Below, in pieces: positions 1 to 10,353 of a DNA stretch of 64,000 bases. Every line of letters begins with the position of its first letter. Within the stretch, counting starts at the first letter, position 1. The stretch comes from Linyphia triangularis. Lineage: Eukaryota; Arthropoda; Arachnida; Araneae; Linyphiidae. A program made the translations under genes and the position numbers. Location: NCBI GenBank assembly GCA_963978545.1, contig OZ021733.1, positions 74,183,589 through 74,247,588 of the forward strand. Reading direction: 5' to 3'. The notes beneath the pieces are model-generated. The model ran no database searches. It worked only from the letters and a program-made list of their open reading frames with translations, and was not told where the DNA came from.

Positions 1-250
1 AAATAATTTTTTGAATTTTCAAATTTTTCAAAGGGGTTAGCCTTAGGAAATTTTATGAAAAAATCACTTTTCCAAAAATAATTTTTTGAATTTTCAAATT
101 TTTCGAAATTTTTGAAAGGGGTTAGCCTTGGGAAATTTTATGAAAAAATCACTTTTCCAAAAAATAATTTTTTGAATTTTCAAATTTTTCGAAATTTTTC
201 AAAGGGGTTAGCCTTAGGAAATTTTATGAAAAAATCACTTTTCCAAAAAA
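1..250 (+). repeat. A-family array, right end of an A block 2 (3 units, left edge)
   Basis: Three A units start near 3 (S), 78 (L) and 164 (L) and run into the B unit at 251. In the other complete A blocks 2 the last three units are L, S with an extra G, then L, so this edge copy differs. The second unit has private changes (tttgaaagggg and ccttggg near 112-132) not seen elsewhere. It is the tail of a more diverged block whose start lies outside the window. Confidence 0.85.
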
Positions 251-2830
251 TGGCTCAAAATGCTTCCAGATTTTGGTTTTAAAATAGAAATATGATTTGC
301 AGTCACTTTATTTCAAATCTGCCCAAAAAAGGACCCTTAATTCAGTTTATAGCCCAAAATGTAGGTAAAATTCAGAAATTTTCAGTGTTTGAAATGCAGT
401 CCTTTTTTGGGATCAACTTTCGACCCCCTTAATATTTAGTGGTTGTTAAGATTTTCGTTTTTAAGAATCTCCTATTAATGAACTTCAATGTTGCCAAGTT
501 ACAACATTGTGCTCCCAAAACTCTCTGTGTAAAAATTATGTATGTGTACCACTGAAAAAAACAACTTTGCAAATTTTGACCCCCTTAATATTTTGTGGTT
601 GTTAAGATTTTCGTTTTTAAGAATCTCCTATAGAAGACCTTAAATGTGGCCAAGTTACAATACTGTGCTCCAAATACACTATGAGTAAAAATTCAAAAAC
701 TGTAAAATCAATGTATTTTCAAAGGGAAATTTTGAACTTTTAAAATAGTGGCTCAAATGCTACCAAATTTTTTTTGGGGACCTGAAATATGTTTTATATT
801 TATATTCTGTCCAAATGTGACTGAAAAAATAATTTTTTGAATTTTCAAATTTTTCGAAATTTTTCAAAGGGGTTAGCCTTAGGAAATTTTATGAAAAAAT
901 CACTTTTCCAAAAAATGGCTCAAAATGCTTCCAGATTTTGGTTTTAAAATAGAAATATGATTTGCAGTCACTTTATTTCAAATCTGCCCAAAAAAGGACC
1001 CTTAATTCAGTTTATAGCCCAAAATGTAGGTAAAATTCAGAAATTTTCAGTGTTTGAAATGCAGTCCTTTTTTGGGATCAACTTTCGACCCCCTTAATAT
1101 TTAGTGGTTGTTAAGATTTTCGTTTTTAAGAATCTCCTATTAATGAACTTCAATGTTGCCAAGTTACAACATTGTGCTCCCAAAACTCTCTGTGTAAAAA
1201 TTATGTATGTGTACCACTGAAAAAAACAACTTTGCAAATTTTGACCCCCTTAATATTTTGTGGTTGTTAAGATTTTCGTTTTTAAGAATCTCCTATAGAA
1301 GACCTTAAATGTGGCCAAGTTACAATACTGTGCTCCAAATACACTATGAGTAAAAATTCAAAAACTGTAAAATCAATGTATTTTCAAAGGGAAATTTTGA
1401 ACTTTTAAAATAGTGGCTCAAATGCTACCAAATTTTTTTTGGGGACCTGAAATATGTTTTATATTCATATTCTGTCCAAATGTGACTGAAAAAATAATTT
1501 TTTGAATTTTCAAATTTTTCGAAATTTTTCAAAGGGGTTAGCCTTAGGAAATTTTATGAAAAAATCACTTTTCCAAAAAATGGCTCAAAATGCTTCCAGA
1601 TTTTGGTTTTAAAATAGAAATATGATTTGCAGTCACTTTATTTCAAATCTGCCCAAAAAAGGACCCTTTAATTCAGTTTATAGCCCAAAATGTAGGTAAA
1701 ATTCAGAAATTTTCAGTGTTTGAAATGCAGTCCTTTTTTGGGATAAACTTTCGACCCCCTTAATATTTAGTGGTTGTTAAGATTTTCATTTTTAAGAATC
1801 TCCTATTAATGAACTTCAATGTGGCCAAGTCACAACACTGTGCTCCCAAAACTCTCTGTGTAAAAATTATGTATGTGTACCACTGAAAAAAACAACTTTG
1901 CAAATTTTGACCCCCTTAATATTTTGTGGTTGTTAAGATTTTCGTTTTTAAGAATCTCCTATAGAAGACCTTAAATGTGGCCAAGTTACAATACTGTGCT
2001 CAAAATACACTATGAGTAAAAATTCAAAAACTGTAAAATCAATGTATTTTCAAAGGGAAATTTTGAACTTTGAAAATAGTGGCTCAAATGCTACCAAATT
2101 TTTTTTGTGGACCTGAAATATGTTTTATATTCATATTCTGTCCAAATGTGACTGAAAAAATAATTTTTTGAATTTTCAAATTTTTCGAAATTTTTCAAAG
2201 GGGTTAGCCTTAGGAAATTTTATGAAAAAATCACTTTTCCAAAAAATGGCTCAAAATGCTTCCAGATTTTGGTTTTAAAATAGAAATATGATTTGCAGTC
2301 ACTTTATTTCAAATCTGCCCAAAAAAGGACCCTTTAATTCAGTTTATAGCCCAAAATGTAGGTAAAATTCAGAAATTTTCAGTGTTTGAAATGCAGTCCT
2401 TTTTTGGGATAAACTTTCGACCCCCTTAATATTTAGTGGTTGTTAAGATTTTCATTTTTAAGAATCTCCTATTAATGAACTTCAATGTGGCCAAGTCACA
2501 ACATTGTGCTCCCAAAACTCTCTGTGTAAAAATTATGTATGTGTACCACTGAAAAAAACAACTTTGCAAATTTTGACCCCCTTAATATTTTGTGGTTGTT
2601 AAGATTTTCGTTTTTAAGAATCTCCTATAGAAGACCTTAAATGTGGCCAAGTTACAATACTGTGCTCCAAATACACTACGAGTAAAAATTCAAAAACTCC
2701 AAAATACAATCAATGTATTTTCAAAGGGAAATTTTGAACTTTGAAAATAATGGCTCAAATGCTACCAAATTTTTTTTGGGGACCTGAAATATGTTTTATA
2801 TTTATATTCTGTCCAAATGTGACTGAAAAA
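251..2830 (+). repeat. B-family block, 4 units (copy 1)
   Basis: Units start at 251, 916, 1581 and 2247. The last two match the second and third B units of the 5,163-bp unit (6744, 7410). The first two do not match 6079: they carry acttttaaaat near 739 and 1405 where 6079 has actttgaaaat, a variant otherwise typical of the long B arrays. This block thus looks like a mosaic of long-array B units joined to higher-order-unit B units. The last unit is the boundary subtype with ccaaaatacaatc near 2699. Confidence 0.93.
916..1580 (+). repeat. Example B monomer (665 bp) with internal substructure
   Basis: Offsets in the unit are as follows. From 0 to about 170 is a segment starting tggctcaaaatgcttcc that resembles the C monomer around ggaccctt and gtaaaattcaga. 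From 171 and from 327 are two related segments, both starting gacccccttaatat and both with gttgttaagattttcg, 156 bp apart. From 498 is a segment starting tggctcaaatgctacc that resembles the start of the unit. From about 578 is one A unit. The unit looks like an old tetramer of monomers of roughly 155-170 bp that now amplifies as one block. Length variants are 655 (S-type A inside), 666 (one extra T in ccctttaattc) and the boundary subtype (+5 bp). Confidence 0.85.
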
Positions 2831-3466
2831 ATAATTTTTTGAATTTTCAAATTTTTCGAAATTTTTCAAAGGGGTTAGCCTTATGAAATTTTATGAAAAA
2901 ATCCCTTTTCCAAAAAATAATTTTTTGAATTTTCAAATTTTTCAAAGGGGTTAGCCTTAGGAAATTTTATGAAAAAATCACTTTTCCAAAAAATAATTTT
3001 TTGAATTTTCAAATTTTTCGAAATTTTTCAAAGGGGTTAGTCTTAGGAAATTTTAGGAAAAAATCACTTTTCCAAAAAATAATTTTTTGAATTTTCAAAT
3101 TTTTCAAAGGGTTAGCCTTAGGAAATTTTATGAAAAAATCACTTTTCCAAAAAATAATTTTTTCAATTTTCAAATTTTTCAAAGGGGTTAGTCTTAGGAA
3201 ATTTTATGAAAAAATCACTTTTCCAAAAAAATTTTTTTGAATTTTCAAATTTTTCAAAGGGGTTAGCCTTAGGAAATTTTATGAAAAAATCACTTTTTCA
3301 AAAAATAATTTTTTGAATTTTCAAATTTTTCAAGGGGGTTAGCCTTAGGAAATTTTACGAAAAAATCACTTTTCCAAAAATAATTTTTTGAATTTTCAAA
3401 TTTTTCGAAATTTTTCAAAGGGGTTAGACTTAGGAAATTTTATGAAAAAATCACTTTTCCAAAAAA
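2831..3466 (+). repeat. A block 1, copy 1 (8 units)
   Basis: Units start near 2831 (L), 2917 (S), 2993 (L), 3079 (S), 3154 (S), 3230 (S), 3305 (S) and 3380 (L). The first has ccttatgaaa and atccctttt in place of ccttagg and atcactttt; the fifth has tttcaattttc; the sixth has lost the usual aataatt junction; the last has gttagacttagg. These unit-specific marks recur in the same order in the other five A blocks 1, so the block is inherited as a whole and not homogenised internally. Confidence 0.9.
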
Positions 3467-5190
3467 TTTCTCAAAATGCTTCCAGATTTTGGTTTTAAAA
3501 TAGAAATATAGTTTACAGTAACTTTTTATTAAATATGCCCAAGAAAGGACCCTCAAATCGCTTTATAAACCAAGCTGTCGGTATAATTCAGAAAAATCCA
3601 AAATAACGCGTTAACACAGAAATGGAGACGTTTTTGAACGCAATTTTTGAAACTAGTTGGGAATTGTCCGAAATGCTTTAAAATTTTAGCTGTGACCTTA
3701 GAGTATGCTCAAAAGTTACTTTTTATCAAAACTGTTCAAGAAAGGACCCTTATATCGATTTATATCCCAAATTATCGGTAAAATTCAGAAAAATCCAAAA
3801 TAACGCGTTAACACAGAAATAGAGACGATTTTGAAAGCAATTTTTAAAACTAGCTGGGAATTGTCCGAAATGCTTTGAAAATGATCAAAAGTAACTTTTT
3901 ATAAAAACTGTCAAGAAAGGACCCTTAAATCGCTGTATAGCCTAAACTGTCGGTAAAATTCAGAAAAATCCAAAATAACGCGTTAACACAGAAATAGAGA
4001 CGATTTTGAACGATATTTTTCAAACTAGCTGGGAATTGTCCGAAATGCTTTGAAAATGCTCAAGAGTTACTTTTTATCAAAACTGTCAAGAAAGGACCCT
4101 TAAATCGCTTTATAGCCCAAACTGTCGGTAAAATTCAGAAAAATCCAAAATAACGCGTTAACACAGAAATAGAGACGATTTTGAACGATATTTTTCAAAC
4201 TAGCTGGGAATTGTCCGAAATGCTTTGAAAATGCTCAAGAGTTACTTTTTATCAAAACTGTCAAGAAAGGACCCTTAAATCGCTTTATAGCCCAAACTGT
4301 CGGTAAAATTCAGAAAAATCCAAAATAACGCGTTAACACAGAAATAGAGACGATTTTGAAAGCAATTTTTAAAACTAGCTGGGAATTGTCCGAAATGCTT
4401 TGAAAATGCTCAAAAGTAACTTTTTATCAAAACTGTCAAGAAAGGACCCTTTAATCGCTTTATAGCCCAAACTGTTGGTAGAATTCCGAAAAATCCAAAA
4501 TAACGCGTTAACACAGAAATAGAGACGGTTTTGAACGCAATTTCTGAAACTAGCTGGGAATTGTCCGAAATGCTTTAAAATTTTAGCTGTGACCTAAGAG
4601 TATGCTTAAAAATTACTTTTTATCAAAACTGTTCAAGAAAGGACCCTTAAATCGATTTATAGCCTAAACTGTCGGTAAAATTCAGAAAAATCCAAAATAA
4701 CGCGTTAACACAGAAATAGAGACGATTTTGAACGATATTTTTAAAACTAGCTGGGAAATGTCCGAAATGCTTTGAAAATGCTCAATAGTTACTTTTTATC
4801 AAAACTGTTCAAGAAAAGACCCTTAAATCGATTTATAGCCCAATCTGTCGGGAAAATTCAGTAAAATCCAAAATAACGCGTTAGCACAGAAATAGAGACG
4901 GTTTTGAACGAAATTTTGGAATTTAGCTGGGAAATGTCCGAAAAGTGTCAAATTTAGCTGTTAACATAGGAGAATGCTTAAGAGTTACTTTTTATCAAAA
5001 CTATCCAAGAAAGGTCCCTTAAATCGCTTTATAGCCCAAACTGTCGTTAAAATTCAAAAAAATCCAAAATAACGCGTTTGCTCAGAAATGGAGACGATTT
5101 TGTACGAAATTTTGAAACTAGCTGGGAAATTTTAGTTGAAGACCTGAAATATGTTTTATATTCATATTCTGTTGAAATTTGACTGAAAAA
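3467..5190 (+). repeat. C block, copy 1 (9 units plus B-like tail)
   Basis: The block begins with a B-like start (tttctcaaaatgcttcc) that passes into C sequence. The CGCG core recurs at 3607, 3804, 3979, 4154, 4329, 4504, 4701, 4877 and 5073, giving spacings of 197, 175, 175, 175, 175, 197, 176 and 196. The long form carries an extra stretch of about 22 bp around tttagctgtgacc. Each unit has a G+C richer core with several CpGs (acgcgtt, agacgattttgaacg, tgtccgaaat). The block ends near 5128 and continues into a tail (gacctgaaatatg to gactgaaaaa) that is the end of a B monomer. Confidence 0.92.
3604..4883. other. Conserved 10-bp palindrome taacgcgtta, once per C unit
   Basis: The perfect palindrome taacgcgtta occurs once in each of the first eight C units of the block (first at 3604-3613, last at about 4874-4883). 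The ninth unit, at 5073, has the degraded form taacgcgttt. The same eight-plus-one pattern holds in all six C blocks, so about 48 perfect copies exist in the window. It is the only strictly kept CG-rich motif in an AT-rich setting. I infer that it might bind a sequence-specific protein. It does not match the CENP-B box. Confidence 0.7.
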
Positions 5191-6078
5191 ATAATTTTTT
5201 GAATTTTCAAATTTTTCGAAATTTTTCAAAGGGGTTAGACTTAGGAAATTTTATGAAAAAATCACTTTTCCAAAAAATAATTTTTTGAATTTTCAAATTT
5301 TTCAAAGGGGTTAGCCTTAGGAAATTTTATGAAAAAATCACTTTTTTAAAAAATAATTTTTTGAATTTTCAAATTTTTCGAAATTTTTCAAAGGGGTTAG
5401 TCTTAGGAAATTTTATGAAAAAATCACTTTTCCAAAAAATAATTTTTTGAATTTTCAAATTTTTCAAAGGGGTTAGCCTTAGGATATTTTATGAAAAAAT
5501 CACTTTTCCAAAAAATAATTTTTTGAATTTTCAAATTTTTCAAAGGGGTTAGCCTTAGGAAATTTTATGAAAAAATCACTTTTCCAAAAAATAATTTTTT
5601 GAATTTTCAAATTTTTCGAAATTTTTCAATGGGGTTAGTCTTAGGAAATTTTATGAAAAAATCACTTTTCCAAAAAATAATTTTTTGAATTTTCAAATTT
5701 TTCAAAGGGGTTAGCCTTAGGATATTTTATGAAAAAATCACTTTTCCAAAAAATAATTTTTTGAATTTTCAAATTTTTCAAAGGGGTTAGCCTTAGGAAA
5801 TTTTATGAAAAAATCACTTTTCCAAAAAATAATTTTTTGAATTTTCAAATTTTTCGAAATTTTTCAAAGGGGTTAGTCTTAGGAAATTTTATGAAAAAAT
5901 CACTTTTCCAAAAAATAATTTTTTGAATTTTCAAATTTTTCAAAGGGGGTTAGCCTTAGGAAATTTTATGAAAAAATCACTTTTCCAAAAAATAATTTTT
6001 TGAATTTTCAAATTTTTCGAAATTTTTCAAAGGGGTTAGCCTTAGGAAATTTTATGAAAAAATCACTTTTCCAAAAAA
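5191..6078 (+). repeat. A block 2, copy 1 (11 units)
   Basis: Units start at 5191, 5277, 5353, 5439, 5515, 5591, 5677, 5753, 5829, 5915 and 5992, in the order L S L S S L S S L S L; the tenth carries one extra G (aaagggggtt). An internal 238-bp period is visible: an L unit with gttagtctt, an S unit with ggatatttt and an S unit with ggaaatttt (5353-5590), repeated at 5591-5828, with the next L unit at 5829. The block ends at the B start tggctc. Confidence 0.92.
5353..5828 (+). repeat. 238-bp L-S-S sub-period inside A block 2
   Basis: Two copies of a three-unit set (86+76+76 bp) follow each other at 5353-5590 and 5591-5828. The order of marks is gttagtctt in the L unit, ggatatttt in the first S unit, ggaaatttt in the second. 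The second copy has tcaatgggg where the first has tcaaagggg. The same pair exists in every complete A block 2. Confidence 0.88.
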
Positions 6079-7993
6079 TGGCTCAAAATGCTTCCAGATT
6101 TTGGTTTTAAAATAGAAATATGATTTGCAGTCACTTTATTTCAAATCTGCCCAAAAAAGGACCCTTAATTCAGTTTATAGCCCAAAATGTAGGTAAAATT
6201 CAGAAATTTTCAGTGTTTGAAATGCAGTCCTTTTTTGGGATCAACTTTCGACCCCCTTAATATTTAGTGGTTGTTAAGATTTTCGTTTTTAAGAATCTCC
6301 TATTAATGAACTTCAATGTTGCCAAGTTACAACATTGTGCTCCCAAAACTCTCTGTGTAAAAATTATGTATGTGTACCACTGAAAAAAACAACTTTGCAA
6401 ATTTTGACCCCCTTAATATTTTGTGGTTGTTAAGATTTTCGTTTTTAAGAATCTCCTATAGAAGACCTTAAATGTGGCCAAGTTACAATACTGTGCTCCA
6501 AATACACTATGAGTAAAAATTCAAAAACTGTAAAATCAATGTATTTTCAAAGGGAAATTTTGAACTTTGAAAATAGTGGCTCAAATGCTACCAAATTTTT
6601 TTTGGGGACCTGAAATATGTTTTATATTTATATTCTGTCCAAATGTGACTGAAAAAATAATTTTTTGAATTTTCAAATTTTTCGAAATTTTTCAAAGGGG
6701 TTAGCCTTAGGAAATTTTATGAAAAAATCACTTTTCCAAAAAATGGCTCAAAATGCTTCCAGATTTTGGTTTTAAAATAGAAATATGATTTGCAGTCACT
6801 TTATTTCAAATCTGCCCAAAAAAGGACCCTTTAATTCAGTTTATAGCCCAAAATGTAGGTAAAATTCAGAAATTTTCAGTGTTTGAAATGCAGTCCTTTT
6901 TTGGGATAAACTTTCGACCCCCTTAATATTTAGTGGTTGTTAAGATTTTCATTTTTAAGAATCTCCTATTAATGAACTTCAATGTGGCCAAGTCACAACA
7001 CTGTGCTCCCAAAACTCTCTGTGTAAAAATTATGTATGTGTACCACTGAAAAAAACAACTTTGCAAATTTTGACCCCCTTAATATTTTGTGGTTGTTAAG
7101 ATTTTCGTTTTTAAGAATCTCCTATAGAAGACCTTAAATGTGGCCAAGTTACAATACTGTGCTCAAAATACACTATGAGTAAAAATTCAAAAACTGTAAA
7201 ATCAATGTATTTTCAAAGGGAAATTTTGAACTTTGAAAATAGTGGCTCAAATGCTACCAAATTTTTTTTGTGGACCTGAAATATGTTTTATATTCATATT
7301 CTGTCCAAATGTGACTGAAAAAATAATTTTTTGAATTTTCAAATTTTTCGAAATTTTTCAAAGGGGTTAGCCTTAGGAAATTTTATGAAAAAATCACTTT
7401 TCCAAAAAATGGCTCAAAATGCTTCCAGATTTTGGTTTTAAAATAGAAATATGATTTGCAGTCACTTTATTTCAAATCTGCCCAAAAAAGGACCCTTTAA
7501 TTCAGTTTATAGCCCAAAATGTAGGTAAAATTCAGAAATTTTCAGTGTTTGAAATGCAGTCCTTTTTTGGGATAAACTTTCGACCCCCTTAATATTTAGT
7601 GGTTGTTAAGATTTTCATTTTTAAGAATCTCCTATTAATGAACTTCAATGTGGCCAAGTCACAACATTGTGCTCCCAAAACTCTCTGTGTAAAAATTATG
7701 TATGTGTACCACTGAAAAAAACAACTTTGCAAATTTTGACCCCCTTAATATTTTGTGGTTGTTAAGATTTTCGTTTTTAAGAATCTCCTATAGAAGACCT
7801 TAAATGTGGCCAAGTTACAATACTGTGCTCCAAATACACTACGAGTAAAAATTCAAAAACTCCAAAATACAATCAATGTATTTTCAAAGGGAAATTTTGA
7901 ACTTTGAAAATAATGGCTCAAATGCTACCAAATTTTTTTTGGGGACCTGAAATATGTTTTATATTTATATTCTGTCCAAATGTGACTGAAAAA
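6079..7993 (+). repeat. B block, 3 units (copy 2)
   Basis: Units start at 6079, 6744 and 7410. They can be told apart. The first has gggatcaac and tgctccaaatac. The second has gggataaac, tgctcaaaatac and ttgtggacctg. The third has the boundary marks actacgag and ccaaaatacaatc. The 5-bp insertion subtype is found only directly before an A block 1. Confidence 0.93.
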
Positions 7994-8629
7994 ATAATTT
8001 TTTGAATTTTCAAATTTTTCGAAATTTTTCAAAGGGGTTAGCCTTATGAAATTTTATGAAAAAATCCCTTTTCCAAAAAATAATTTTTTGAATTTTCAAA
8101 TTTTTCAAAGGGGTTAGCCTTAGGAAATTTTATGAAAAAATCACTTTTCCAAAAAATAATTTTTTGAATTTTCAAATTTTTCGAAATTTTTCAAAGGGGT
8201 TAGTCTTAGGAAATTTTAGGAAAAAATCACTTTTCCAAAAAATAATTTTTTGAATTTTCAAATTTTTCAAAGGGTTAGCCTTAGGAAATTTTATGAAAAA
8301 ATCACTTTTCCAAAAAATAATTTTTTCAATTTTCAAATTTTTCAAAGGGGTTAGTCTTAGGAAATTTTATGAAAAAATCACTTTTCCAAACAAATTTTTT
8401 TGAATTTTCAAATTTTTCAAAGGGGTTAGCCTTAGGAAATTTTATGAAAAAATCACTTTTTCAAAAAATAATTTTTTGAATTTTCAAATTTTTCAAGGGG
8501 GTTAGCCTTAGGAAATTTTACGAAAAAATCACTTTTCCAAAAATAATTTTTTGAATTTTCAAATTTTTCGAAATTTTTCAAAGGGGTTAGACTTAGGAAA
8601 TTTTATGAAAAAATCACTTTTCCAAAAAA
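7994..8629 (+). repeat. A block 1, copy 2 (8 units)
   Basis: It has the same eight units in the same order as at 2831-3466, at an offset of 5,163. It differs in the sixth unit, which has ccaaacaaatt near 8387; the counterpart at 38151 shares this, copy 1 does not. Confidence 0.9.
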
Positions 8630-10353
8630 TTTCTCAAAATGCTTCCAGATTTTGGTTTTAAAATAGAAATATAGTTTACAGTAACTTTTTATTAAATATG
8701 CCCAAGAAAGGACCCTCAAATCGCTTTATAAACCAAGCTGTCGGTATAATTCAGAAAAATCCAAAATAACGCGTTAACACAGAAATGGAGACGTTTTTGA
8801 ACGCAATTTTTGAAACTAGTTGGGAATTGTCCGAAATGCTTTAAAATTTTAGCTGTGACCTTAGAGTATGCTCAAAAGTTACTTTTTATCAAAACTGTTC
8901 AAGAAAGGACCCTTATATCGATTTATATCCCAAATTATCGGTAAAATTCAGAAAAATCCAAAATAACGCGTTAACACAGAAATAGAGACGATTTTGAAAG
9001 CAATTTTTAAAACTAGCTGGGAATTGTCCGAAATGCTTTGAAAATGATCAAAAGTAACTTTTTATAAAAACTGTCAAGAAAGGACCCTTAAATCGCTGTA
9101 TAGCCTAAACTGTCGGTAAAATTCAGAAAAATCCAAAATAACGCGTTAACACAGAAATAGAGACGATTTTGAACGATATTTTTCAAACTAGCTGGGAATT
9201 GTCCGAAATGCTTTGAAAATGCTCAAGAGTTACTTTTTATCAAAACTGTCAAGAAAGGACCCTTAAATCGCTTTATAGCCCAAACTGTCGGTAAAATTCA
9301 GAAAAATCCAAAATAACGCGTTAACACAGAAATAGAGACGATTTTGAACGATATTTTTCAAACTAGCTGGGAATTGTCCGAAATGCTTTGAAAATGCTCA
9401 AGAGTTACTTTTTATCAAAACTGTCAAGAAAGGACCCTTAAATCGCTTTATAGCCCAAACTGTCGGTAAAATTCAGAAAAATCCAAAATAACGCGTTAAC
9501 ACAGAAATAGAGACGATTTTGAAAGCAATTTTTAAAACTAGCTGGGAATTGTCCGAAATGCTTTGAAAATGCTCAAAAGTAACTTTTTATCAAAACTGTC
9601 AAGAAAGGACCCTTTAATCGCTTTATAGCCCAAACTGTTGGTAGAATTCCGAAAAATCCAAAATAACGCGTTAACACAGAAATAGAGACGGTTTTGAACG
9701 CAATTTCTGAAACTAGCTGGGAATTGTCCGAAATGCTTTAAAATTTTAGCTGTGACCTAAGAGTATGCTTAAAAATTACTTTTTATCAAAACTGTTCAAG
9801 AAAGGACCCTTAAATCGATTTATAGCCTAAACTGTCGGTAAAATTCAGAAAAATCCAAAATAACGCGTTAACACAGAAATAGAGACGATTTTGAACGATA
9901 TTTTTAAAACTAGCTGGGAAATGTCCGAAATGCTTTGAAAATGCTCAATAGTTACTTTTTATCAAAACTGTTCAAGAAAAGACCCTTAAATCGATTTATA
10001 GCCCAATCTGTCGGGAAAATTCAGTAAAATCCAAAATAACGCGTTAGCACAGAAATAGAGACGGTTTTGAACGAAATTTTGGAATTTAGCTGGGAAATGT
10101 CCGAAAAGTGTCAAATTTAGCTGTTAACATAGGAGAATGCTTAAGAGTTACTTTTTATCAAAACTATCCAAGAAAGGTCCCTTAAATCGCTTTATAGCCC
10201 AAACTGTCGTTAAAATTCAAAAAAATCCAAAATAACGCGTTTGCTCAGAAATGGAGACGATTTTGTACGAAATTTTGAAACTAGCTGGGAAATTTTAGTT
10301 GAAGACCTGAAATATGTTTTATATTCATATTCTGTTGAAATTTGACTGAAAAA
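8630..10353 (+). repeat. C block, copy 2 (9 units plus tail)
   Basis: CGCG cores lie at 8770, 8967, 9142, 9317, 9492, 9667, 9864, 10040 and 10236, so the 197/175 spacing pattern is identical to copy 1. The block is 1,724 bp, as are all six. The B-like tail with ctgttgaaatttgac runs into A block 2. Confidence 0.92.

Noticed and set aside
30..60. Telomere-like motifs (ggggttag, ttagg) in each A unit
   Set aside because: The motif occurs once per 76-86 bp and is not in tandem, so it is not a telomeric or interstitial telomeric array. The resemblance to TTAGG or TTAGGC is short enough to be chance.
3580..3620. Transposon ends or target-site duplications around C blocks
   Set aside because: The C block edges grade into B-like sequence on both sides. 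I see no terminal inverted repeats, no coding remnants and no target-site duplication.
4840..4880. CENP-B box candidate in C units (tgtcggg region)
   Set aside because: The spacing of TTCG, A and CGGG required by the CENP-B box is not present in either strand of the C units I read.
5047..5229. 60-codon open frame on the minus strand, repeated six times in the window
   Set aside because: It crosses the junction of C, B-like tail and A sequence, is made of low-complexity repeat sequence, and its conservation only mirrors that of the whole repeat. It has no recognisable domain.
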